The translations under genes were made by a program, and so were the position numbers. Under the pieces are notes generated by a model. That model did not search any database, had not been told where the DNA came from, and saw only the letters and a list, made by a program, of their open reading frames with translations. This document shows positions 32,556 through 43,310 of a stretch of DNA of 64,000 nucleotides, piece after piece; the first letter of the stretch is position 1, and the number at the start of each line of letters is the position of its first letter. The DNA is from Fremontodendron californicum (lineage: Eukaryota; Streptophyta; Magnoliopsida; Malvales; Malvaceae), in assembly GCA_030761205.1 (NCBI GenBank), contig JAULJL010000034.1, positions 3,495,501-3,559,500 of the forward strand, written 5' to 3'.

Positions 32556-34052
32556 ATGTCAAGGGTTCCCGAGCCACTTACTATTGGGAGAGTTATAGGA
32601 GAAGTGGTGGACAATTTCACCCCGAGTGTCAAAATGACAGTAACTTACAACTCCAACAAACAAGTTGCCAATGGCCATGAGCTTATGCCTGCAATCATTG
32701 CTGCTAGACCTCGGGTTGAGATCGGCGGCGAGGACATGAGAGCTGCTTACACATTAGTAAGTTCCAAATTCCATCAAGACCTTGCATCTATGTTAGTTGG
32801 ACTCGGATGTGAGTGTCGGATGTGTGTTCAAATTTTTTTAAGTTTTTCCATGTATTTGGAGGATCATCATATATCCTCGTACTCATATCCGGATACGCAT
32901 CGGATACGAATACTTTAAAAAAACGAAGAGTCGGAACAACATTGCCTTGCATTGTACGGTACTATACCACGTTAATATTAGTACCGATTTCTAACTCTTG
33001 CATTTCTGTTTAGATCATGACAGATCCTGATGCTCCAAGCCCTAGTGATCCGTGCTTGCGAGAACATTTGCACTGGTTTGTATCAGTAATTTCAACTCTA
33101 TATTCTTCAATCTTTACTATACATTTTCTTCAATATGTGTAGTCTATAATTTCTAAAACTTAAACCATTAACGTATCTTCCTGCAGGATGGTTACCGACA
33201 TTCCTGGTACTACTGATGCTTCTTTTGGTGAGTTTCGAAAACACAATTTCAAAATTTATGACCTGTTTTTTACTCATTTAATTAGCCTATAAAAAAAAAT
33301 AGAATTTTCGTACTCAATCTATTTTAACCCGGTTATCCACCGGTACGGCGGTATCAATGTATTCGGTACATATCAATTTTGAAAAAAATCAGTACGATAT
33401 CAGCATTGTATTGTTTCGATTTTTATATCAATTTGTACTGATTGTACTGACTTGTATCAGTTTGTACTGGTTGTATTGACCTGTACTAATTTGTACTGGT
33501 TAATACCATCCCATATTGGTTGATATAAAATTTTAAATATTTTATTTTTTTTAATAAAAAAATCACTTATTTGATTCTTTTAACCCATCTTAATGCTTTC
33601 TTTGATAATCATTTTTATTTTTTATAATTTCACTCAAAAATAAAATATGATTATTGAACCATATTAATAATAATTTACTATATTTTCTAAACTTGAAAAT
33701 AGATTATATATATTATTATAAAATATCAATAGTAAACTCAAACGATACGTTAGAAGACACCTATATTAACATGTACTAATATTAAAATAAAAATAATACT
33801 TACTACCTTGATTTTAATGGCAATTACACTACAGGGAGGGAAGTTGTTAGCTATGAGAGTCCAAAGCCAACAGTTGGCATCCACAGATACGTATTCATAC
33901 TGTTGAAACAAAGAGGAAGACAAACAGTGAGGCCACCATTTTCGAGGGATTACTTCAACACCAGGATGTTCTCAGCCGACAACGGTTTGGGCCTCCCAGT
34001 GGCTGCACTCTACTTCAATGCCCAGAGAGAAACTGCTGCAAGAAGAAGATAA
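32556..34052 (+). CDS. BFT: PEBP-family flowering regulator, BFT/TFL1 group
   Basis: Four exons at 32556-32756, 33014-33075, 33187-33227 and 33835-34052 (201, 62, 41 and 218 bp) encode 173 residues. The 62- and 41-bp middle exons are the conserved FT/TFL1 arrangement. The protein starts MSRVPEPLTIGRVIG, has the ligand-pocket motif DPDAPSPSDP (71-80), HW at 87-88, GIHRYVF, and ends AARRR. The residue matching FT Tyr85 is His85 and the one matching FT Gln140 is Asp140; both are the TFL1-type (floral repressor) states. MVTDIPGTTDASFG, VEIGG and PKPTVGIHRYV favour BFT over TFL1 or CEN. Such proteins bind FD-type bZIP factors through 14-3-3 and oppose FT, delaying flowering or keeping inflorescences indeterminate. 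All splice sites are GT-AG. Intron 1 holds a Mutator-like MITE and intron 3 a degenerate repeat. The gene looks intact. Confidence 0.92.
32788..32943. mobile_element. 156-bp Mutator-like MITE in intron 1 of the PEBP gene
   Basis: The left end CTATGTTAGTTGGACTC and right end GAGTCGGAACAACATT are inverted copies. The flanks ACCTTGCAT (32779-32787) and GCCTTGCAT (32944-32952) match at 8 of 9 bases. Without it intron 1 would be only about 92 bp. Confidence 0.8.
33310..33790. repeat. Degenerate GTACCGGTATCG-type repeat in intron 3 of the PEBP gene
   Basis: Repeated TTGTACTGGTTGTACTGACC motifs and a CGGTACGGCGGTATC start resemble 54256-54835. It is probably a decayed MITE; its ends are not resolved. 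Confidence 0.4.
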
Positions 34053-36289
34053 CTCTGCCCCTCCGTGCTCCATCCATAGCCATACATAATAATAGTAATA
34101 ATAATAATAATAATCCACATCAAATCAAATCAAAAGAAAGAAAGAAAGAAAAAAATGCGAATGTCAAGACTCAAGCTCAACATCATCTCTCCTGGATTTA
34201 GGGTTTGACACGTATGTTTTCTTTCTGTGAGCGTATTTTACTTGGAATCTTGTACGTCTGTCGAGTGTCGACTGTTTTTATGTAAGAACTATATAGGTTT
34301 CGGTTGTGTCTGTACCAAGATTATGATGAGGTCCCCAATCCACTTCATCTGCCATGAAGATAACAGAAATTAATTAAGGTCTTTTTTATCGGACTACCCT
34401 TTATCTAATGATATATCCTATAGTATAGTATTGCTGTATTTGTTTTTAACTCTATGTTAAAATAATCTAAATGCAGGTTTTTCCATTTTCAACTCATATA
34501 TGTAGAATTTACATAAATAATTTCACATCATGAACGGTTGATAAATGAAAATAATTGAATTGTTGTTGGTGAATCCTTATAACTTGCGTAGATAGATAGA
34601 TACTTATGTTTAATTTCAAGAAAATGTAATTTGTTTTTTAATAACTTTGGAGTCTGGAGTAGGGTGTAATCGAGCTGAATTGAACTTAAATAGTAAAAAG
34701 TTCAAATTCCATTCGAAAAATTCAGTTGAATTCAATCGAGTTTAATTTTTAAAGTTCGAACTCTATTCGAGATTAAAATTGAATTACTCTAACTCGATCG
34801 ATTAATCTCATTTATCTAATAAAAACGAGCTTGATTTTCATGCTCAATTTCGAATTCGATTACTTATACTTGAGCTCGAACTCGAATGAGATTTTTTTTA
34901 TTAATTTAAAAATAAAAATATATTAAAAATAAAATAACTTGATTAGGCTTGTAAGTCACACAAGTCGGGTATTAGGATATTCAAACACGATTCACTCGAT
35001 AATTCGAATTGCTCAAACTCAACTCGACAATGAATCAATGATCGAATCAAATTCAAGTTTAATTTTTTCGAATTCGAATAACTTGATAAATCCTCAAAAG
35101 ACAGAATACTAGAATATATAGCTTTCTCTATTCCCTAAGCATTTGGGTTTTATCATTTCATAATATAACAATGACTAGCCATTTAGATTCACTGACTGAA
35201 ATCTTAAAGAAGTCCTTGAAGGAAAGCATTATTAGGCTACAAATAAATTGGGTTCAAAGGAATAGATCTTTCTCCGTGTTCGTTTGTTTATTTTTGAGTC
35301 TGCTTGTATTCGGTTTGTATTCGTTAAGAATTTTAAAATTGTGTTCGAGCTCGGTTCGTTTAAAATTGAGTGTGTTCGAATTTGTTTGTTTAAATTAAAT
35401 GAACTTATTCGCTAACATTAAACGAACATGTTCATGAACATATAATCGAATATGTTCGCAAACAATTAAAAATTTGTTCATGAACAATAAACAAATAAAT
35501 CTAACAAACTTAAACGAACAAACAAATAAATCAATTTTAAGTTATTATTAAATATAAAATAATAAAATACAAATATAATTATATTTAAATTATTATTAAA
35601 TATAAAACAATAAATATTATTAAATTTAAGTTATTATTAAATATAAAATAATAAACAAATAAACTGAACATATCTTGTTTGAGTTCTATTTGTTTAATAA
35701 ATGAACCTTAAAATCATGTTCATAATCGTTTATTTAACTTGATAAACGAATAAAAATTAAATTGTTCATGAACCGTTCATTGAACGCTCTGTTCATTTAC
35801 AACCTGAATATTATATTCATCTTATCTTTATTCATACACTAAAAAATTGTAATTCGAGAATATGAAAAAAAGATTGTAAATGCTTAATGTCATCTTGTAT
35901 GAATCAATTCAACTAAAACCTGATTCATACACTACTTTTTTTTCTATACGTGGTTGGATGGTTATCGGAGGCAGGTGGATCAATACTATAATCTTACTCA
36001 TCAATAGCTGAATTTGAATTACTAATTATCTTTCGTAATACTTATGTATTAAGCTAAAGTGAAATACTGATTAAATTTCAATGGAAACAAAATTAAAGCT
36101 TTCTTAAACTTGTAATAATTACATAATATTACCCACAAAAAAAAAAAAAAGAACTTCTAAGATTTCAGCCTGGGGTATTGCTCCCATTGTAAATCCGTCT
36201 ATGGTCGCCGCCAGGGTATTGTCCCACAATGGAACCTACGACTGAAGTTCTTTCGTTAAAATAGATCAACCACAGAAAAAAAAAACCAA
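34053..36289. other. Intergenic sequence with decayed hAT-like repeats
   Basis: From 34660 the sequence TAGGGTGTAATCGAGC and the following TCGAAT/TTCGAAC-rich stretch to about 35090 resemble the hAT-like element at 46518. A GTTCATGAACA/TGTTCG-rich stretch fills about 35260-35810 and appears to be another decayed terminal-repeat family. No gene is seen. Confidence 0.45.
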
Positions 36290-39200
36290 TCAAGCATTTA
36301 TTTCAGAATTGCATTGATGCTCTCTACTGCAGCTCCTCCTACCCCAAAACATGCTTGAACAGGTTGTTCTCTCCAGTCTTGGTACTTCAATTTTATCCTG
36401 TTCAATTGCTGTAGCTTGTGAACGTCTTGGAGATTCATCTTGTGTTTCGATATCTCGAGGTTCGAAAGAAGGGCAATGGCCATCATTGCAGGTGCACAAA
36501 GGGATGGCAACAGAAGGAAATGGACTACAGGTAACTGGACAGAAAATATCCGAAGAAACTGATGCGTTACGAGTCTTTCGGATCTCTGAAGCCGGTGATG
36601 GGCAATCTGCATCACGAGGATGAAGCATGCATGGTGTACAGAGGCCAAGTGATAAATGTAGCTTACTTTCTTTTGCTAGGGAACTGGGCAACTTGGCAAA
36701 GGAGAGAATGCCATGTCTACAAAGAGGGCATGGAATAGACCCAGGTAGGGCCGCCACATTGAAAGGAATGTGGCTTGTTGAGCAAAGATAGAGTGCACAC
36801 CTTATGCATAACTCATGCCCACATCCTGAAAAGAAACATGAATTGACAGGGTGCAATATAAGTACCAACAAATACCTATCAGTAACTTGGGAGCCCTTAT
36901 AATTTGATGTTTAACGAAGGAATAAATACAGCAGTTTAATCATACGACAGAAATCGTAATCGTGAAGTTGATACTAAAAAGAGTTCCGGGCTCATTTGCT
37001 AAAAATATAAGCTCCTTTTGGATGTTACTTCTGCTACTTGCATTTTACTCTATAAACAAAAAGAAAGTATCTAGATATACCAAAGCAATTGTCTACAAAA
37101 TACATGATTTACTTCATATAGAACAGTTACGTCAGGATTATTGGTGTTTCATACCTTGGGAAAAAAGAAAAAAAACAACAGCCACTCAAACAGTTAGAAT
37201 CTATGTTGCTCCGACTCTTCATTGTTCTTGAAGTACCTGTGTCCGACACCCATGTCCGACGCATATCCAGACATGGGTATGGGGATATGATCCTCCAAGG
37301 ACCTTTCAAATATATGGAAATCTTAGAAAAAATTGAACATACCCATGTCCGACACTCACACCCGAGTTTGAGTAATATAGGTTAGAATATCTGGGTCTCT
37401 CTGTTCAAACTTCTCCAGATATGAATATTCTAGAATCTAGATCATATATTCTTGATTGGTTCCTACAGTTCTAGCATTGGACTAGCTATGTGGTTGTACT
37501 CACCAGCTTGCCTCCCAGCTCAACATAACTTCAAAAACAAATTTAAGTTTTTCTATGCTATGGCCATTAAAAATAACTTCTAAATCTAGTCCGTATCCCC
37601 CGTCTTGTCTTCCAAGGCCCCAACTGGAAGACTAGTTGATAATGTTCATAAACTCACCCAAAAAAAAAATGCTAAAATCAACAAGGACAACAGTACAAAA
37701 TTAAAGAACAAAGTGATCAAAGCAGTTGGCTACTTTCTGCCAGCTTTTTCTTCAAGAAAAAAGGTAAAAGGAGTAGAAACCAAAATTATGAAACAGCATG
37801 TTGAAGACATACCTTCAGCAGCAACACTACATGCTCTTTCAAGGCAGACAGCACAAGTGTCAGCATCATCAAAAGAGGTTGAGGACTGCAACCCACATTC
37901 TCTGCAAATAATAGTCAAAATGAAGGCTATGCACCATAAAAACTTTTAGCACATTGACAAACATAAAGCATCCAATTGTTGTATGTACTTAAACTGAAAA
38001 CCAACTAAAAACTTTTAGCACTAAGGGTAAGATTTGCTGGATTAAGACAGATTGCATTTTGGATGTAATTGCCTGCAATACAGCAAGAGTAACAATTCAT
38101 ATCATTTTTATCTAAATAACTGAAAACAGATTTCAAGTCTATTTTCCAACTTTTTCCACAGTCCATAGGTAAGTCATTACTGCCAATAATGAAGAATAGC
38201 AAAAATAGAAAGAAAAACTTGATTGCAAAATTTTGAGAAATGCAAAAAAATCTTGCATACCAACAGTGGTTGAAAGTAATATAGGTTCTTTCAACTAAAT
38301 TTAAGACAGCATGAACCCTTTACAACATTTTCAAACTTTACAATATTATCTATGATCACTCCTATTCTCCAAGCAAGATGAAGTTTTTAAAAAATTTCTC
38401 CTTATTTAAAAAAGAAAAACAGGAGGAACAAACAATCCTTACAATTGAAGTTTTAAACAGTCACATTTTCAGGGTCTACGAATTATCTAGAATCTAGCTT
38501 TGCATCTTAAAATGAAGCCTAGACATCATGATTTAGACGTGACATACGAGAGATGTGCAACATGGAAGAAAGCAGTGCCTCAAAAGTAGATGATTATTCT
38601 TAACCCATCTTACAAGGAGAATCATTGTACCACCAAAAAGAAAAATTGAATTGCTCCAGCCACACTAACTGCATATTGATTTGATATGAAGCTTATTAAA
38701 TTTCTATCATTTTTTTCCTCTAATATCTCTCCATCATTTAGAAGTTATATACCAAAAGATTAAAGTATCTCGAATCAACATTATATCTACCATCTACCAA
38801 GCTCTCCATTCAAGTTTGACCAACTTCAAATCATCAAGGATGCCCTTTATTTTTGAACGCAACATTGTGCAATACAACTGTTCAGTAGTGATTGAAAACT
38901 AGCAATCCTAGCCTATATAGATTGTAGACCATGGTAATTATAGGGTTACCTTCCTATGTTAAGTACGCTCAAAAGAGGCAAGGACAAATAGTTGGAAGAA
39001 GGAAATCTAGGTATGATTGTGTCAGAATTAGGTGCCAATAAGGGCTCAAGCCAATGACGACCCCACATCCTGGTAACATCAAGTGGCAGCCACCTGAGAA
39101 ATACAGATAACTCTGTTAGCCAAGGAACGTGCAGAACTGAAACAGCAACCATAGTGAAAGACCAAATAAACAAGAACAGAATGAGATCAATAGGCAGTTT

Positions 39201-41221
39201 ACCCATTGCAATTCAAAGTCAATCGACTGGCTCCTCTTGCAAGAAGGATCTGCAGATAAAAGAATAATATAATATCCAATTCAAGAGAAATTACTGATGG
39301 GTCCAAAAACATTGTTTATAAGTCTTGCCTGGCAGCACTTTAAGTTTCCCCCACAAGCAGCATAATGCAAAGGAGTGCTTCCAGGTCCTGCCCAAAAAAA
39401 AATAATAAATAACAATATCACCCATAAGTTTAAATCAAATGGCAATCATCCATGGAAAAAATAAAAAGAAAACCATACCTATCAAATCCATTGATGTTCC
39501 ATAATGAAGTGTGACAGCAGAGACATTGGCATGAAGGTCTAATAACAGCTGTACACAATCAAAATACCCATTTAATGCAGCCATATGAAGAGCAGTAATC
39601 CCACCATCAGCCGCTTTATTTACAAACTTTGACAGTGCACTGGATAGTAATAAGTTACATAATTAGCACAACGACAACAGTGCCTAGAACTTTGTCATTG
39701 AAGATTGAGTAATTCCATAGCAATTCGAGATCACTCGGAGAAATATGTCTGTTATGAGCATCAACTATTTGCACACCCCGAAACTAAGTTTTTGCTGTAA
39801 AAGAACTTTTTCTTTCTGATTAATCTTTTTCACAATATTACAGAGAAGAACAAGCAACAAACCCTAGACCTAATTCTCCATTTAAATTCAAATCAAAGCT
39901 AGCTGGAGCACATGGTGATTCAGTGGAATAATAAAACACACACCTTTGATCATTTTGATTCCTTGCACCGGAACCATCCCCTTTTTCACCTTCTATTTGG
40001 TTGTTTATAGCTTCAAAAGGACCACTAGGAACAAAATCAGCTACAACTAGTCTTATGCATCTTACGTGTCCATTTACAGCAGCAAAATGTAGAGCAGTTC
40101 TCCCACTTAGATAATCTGCTCTCGTAACCTATAAAAAAGTAAAATAACAATGGTAATCAACTAATCAACAAACATTTGAAAAAATTTCCTTTAAGTTTAG
40201 AACAAAATTAGGAAAAGGAAATTTCATTAAAAACAAAATGATGCACTCATGAGCAAGTAGCATCCAATCCAGTTATAACTAAGAACCATTTAGTAGTCAT
40301 TTTGCGAGTAATCATAAAAGTTTTAAAAAAATGAAACTCACCTTGCATCTGAAAAGCAGAAGGGTCTGTAAAACTTCCCAGTGACCGTATCTACATGCTT
40401 GCATCAATGCCGTCTTTCAAATTGAAAAATAAAAAAAGACTTAAAAGTTAGTTATATTGCAGATCGGTTCCATTTGTTGCTTAGCAGAGACCAGAATTTC
40501 AAGTCCAGATTCTTTGAAGTCGGCTTTGGTTTTCCACAGAATCAGATTTGGTATCTAAAATCATGTTAAACGGTTTCTCATAACCAATATGGTAGATTCT
40601 TTAGAAAGGTTAGCCGACCAGAAGAATTTTCTTTAAAAATATGTCCCACGGCTCCAATATTTACTCCAAATCCCAAATTCATGCAATCAAATGCCAAATT
40701 TCCAAAATTTCAAATCTACATAGGAATTCTAAAAACAGAACTAAATCCACAACTAAAAATCTGCATATGAAAAACTATCATAACAATTATTCATTCTGAA
40801 TTTTTTTATTAAAAAAAAAAAAAACAGATAAGAAAATGATAAAATCAGTACCTGGCCACAGTAATTCCTGGAATTAACATCAGCTCCATTCTCGAGCAAC
40901 AAAGCAACAATCTGAGAAAAGCCCACCAAATAAATAAAACAGGAAGTCAAAATATAATTTCAAAAAGAAAACACTAAAGATTATAAGAACCAAAGGGGAA
41001 ATAAAGGTCAAAATTTTTAACGGAAGATAAAAAAGAAAAGAAACCTCATTGTGGCCTTTGGCAGCAGCGAAATGAAGAGGACAATTAAGGCCGCCAAAAG
41101 TGGAATATTTAGCAAGACAAGGATTGCAATCCAAAAGCATCTTGGCTTCCACCAAATCCCCATCTCTCGCCGCCGACACTAATCTCTCCCCTGAAGCTGA
41201 GCACCCAAACGAATTTCCCAT
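36290..41221 (-). CDS. XBAT33: XBAT33-like E3 ubiquitin ligase (ankyrin repeats plus RING finger)
   Basis: Ten exons on the minus strand: 41221-41045, 40911-40852, 40413-40342, 40128-39944, 39639-39479, 39387-39329, 39249-39203, 39093-38950, 37901-37813 and 36825-36290. They total 1530 bp for 509 residues. The N-terminus MGNSFGCSASGERLVSAARD keeps a potentially myristoylated Gly2. Ankyrin repeats run from about 45 to 265 (PLHFAAAKGHNE, NGADVNSRN, GRTALHFAAVNGH, GITALHMAALNGY, GSTPLHYAACGG). A C3HC4 RING follows, with Cys318, Cys321, Cys333, His335, Cys338, Cys341, Cys364 and Cys367. The C-terminus has conserved CSSMFWGRRSCSREHQCNSEINA-type residues. The family attaches ubiquitin to targets recognised by the ankyrin repeats. 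The intron after exon 6 starts with GC instead of GT; the others checked are GT-AG. A MITE lies in the last intron. XBAT33 versus XBAT34 is judged by eye. Confidence 0.93.
37201..37380. mobile_element. 180-bp Mutator-like MITE in the last intron of the XBAT33-like gene
   Basis: It begins CTATGTTGCTCCGACTC and ends GAGTTTGAGTAATATAG, inverted copies with a few mismatches. GTTAGAAT flanks both sides (37193-37200 and 37381-37388). It is the same family as 6752-7616 and 32788-32943. Confidence 0.8.
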
Positions 41222-41987
41222 TTCGATTCTCTTCTTTTCTCTTTCTCTTTCTGTTTCTCTCTCAGGTACCTGTTTTGAGTTAGGACTTACGGAAATTTTT
41301 TCTTCTTTTGTATGGGAATTGAATTCAAATAGTCTTTTAAAAAATATATATACAAAGTAGTCGTTTTCTTTTTCTTTTGTTTGCTTTGTTTTTCGGGGGC
41401 AGTGTTGTTTGTTTAGTGGTACCCTAGGCTTAGTTTCTTTCTGCTGTTTTTTTAGGACAAATGGAGAAGAAACTGGAGTTTGTTGTTTGCAATTTGCAAA
41501 CTACGTTATAACTTTCACTTTCTCACTCTGTCTTGGTTGTTTGTTAGCTGGCTTTGTTTTGTGTTGTTTTGTTCGTCTCCTTTTGTTTTTACTTTTTATT
41601 TTGTGAATGGCAGATGGCGTTTCACAATTCACTTCAGCTTTAGGCTTCGCTTAGTAAAATGAAAAAGTGTCATTATTTGATAGAGTTAAAAAATAAAAAT
41701 TATATTGTTTTAGCATTATATTTATTGTAAGTTAAAATGACTCACACCACTTTCATTTTTTTTACTATTTTCTTTTCAATTTGGAGTGATTTGTTTTTGT
41801 TAATAGATGTGAAAAATGATAATCTTTCATATTTTTTTCCCTTTCACTTTTTTTTCTTACCAAGCATATTCAAAATTTATTTTTTTCATTTTTCCACATT
41901 CCTCTTTTCATCCTTTCACTTTTCCACTTTACCAAGCATAACCTTAGTGTTTTCAGATCTAATATCACACATTTTAGGTTTAGGCTA

Positions 41988-42341
41988 GTTTAGTATTGCT
42001 GTTTAAAAAACAAAATTTGGATTGAAAAAAATGTGGTGAAAATTTATGATTTAAAAATTTTTAAGTGTTTAGTATTGCTGTGAAAAAATATTGTAGGGAA
42101 ATTGAAATGTCAAAAGCTATATGTTTAAAATAATAAAAGTGTAGAAATGTAAGGATAATAAAGTCATTTTATCGAAAAGTCAACTTTTAAAGTCCAAAAG
42201 CTATATTTTTTGACTTTTTAGTTTGGCTTTTCAAACCATAATTTCAAAAGCAAAAACTAATTTTTTTATCTGTTTAACATTTGTATTTGCGGTGAAAAAT
42301 AGTTTTTGACCTCAAAAGCTGTGTCAGAAGCAATGTTAAAC
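41988..42341. repeat. GTTTAGTATTGCT MITE, copy 1
   Basis: The ends GTTTAGTATTGCTG and AGAAGCAATGTTAAAC are inverted repeats. The body is clearly the same sequence as 42932-43310. Confidence 0.7.
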
Positions 42342-42931
42342 AAGACCTTAACCGATTGAATCGAGTTCAAATACTGAGAAAACTCGAGTTCGGGTTCAAT
42401 TTAAAATTTGTGATTCGAAATTCAGTTTGTATTCGATCAAATTTATTTTTAAATTTAAAATTTAATTTGAGATAAAAATTAAATTATTCAAATTCATTCG
42501 ATTAAATTCATTTATCTAATAAAAAACGAGTTCAATTTTCATATTCAACTTTAAACTTAATTATTTGTACTTGAACTTGAGTTCAATTAAGATTTATTAA
42601 TAAAAAATATATTAAAAATAAAAAATTTTGATTAAACTCACGAGTCACTCGAGTTAGGTATTAAGATACTCGAACTCGACTCGCTTAATAATTCGAATTG
42701 TTCGAGTTTAAGTTTAATTCGACAATAACTGATTTGAATTTAAATTTTTTCAAATCAAATCCAAATAACTAGCCAACATAAATATTTTATTTACATCCTA
42801 ACACTTCCCATGTAAGAAAATTGTAAAAAACAAACAAACAATTTCGATATTATTTGGTTCAATTTTGACAAAAAAATTCTCCTATTTTTAGATCAAAGGC
42901 TGAAACACCAGTTTTGTCAGATTTAGGGCTA

Positions 42932-43310
42932 GTTTAGCATTGCTGTTGGAAAAAGCTTGGGTTGGAAAAAGCTCGAGTTGAGAAAAGTGTGTTTACAAAG
43001 TGTGGTGAAAAAGTGTGGTTTAAAAACTTTTAAGTGTTTAGCATTGCTGTGAAAAAGTGTTGTAGGAAATTGAAATGTCAAAAAAAGATATGTTTAAAAT
43101 AATAAAAGTGTAGAGATGTGAGGATAATAAAGTCATTTTATCCAAAAGCTAGCTTTTAAAGCCCAAAAGCTATATTTTTTGGCTTTTTGGTTTGGCTTTT
43201 CAAACCATGGTTTTAACAGCAGAAGCCAATTTTTTTTATCCGTTTAGCATTGCATTTGCGGTGAAAAATAGCTTTTGACCTCAAAAGCTGTGCTAGAAGC
43301 AATGCTAAAC
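42932..43310. repeat. GTTTAGCATTGCT MITE, copy 2
   Basis: The ends GTTTAGCATTGCTG and AGAAGCAATGCTAAAC are inverted repeats. This copy is better preserved than the one about 940 bp upstream, in the same orientation. Confidence 0.75.

Noticed and set aside
32547..32918. A longer single-frame reading through exon 1 of the PEBP gene into intron 1
   Set aside because: The canonical 201-bp first exon ending TL/GTAAGT, with the 62- and 41-bp exons that follow, restores the full PEBP protein. The read-through part is MITE sequence.
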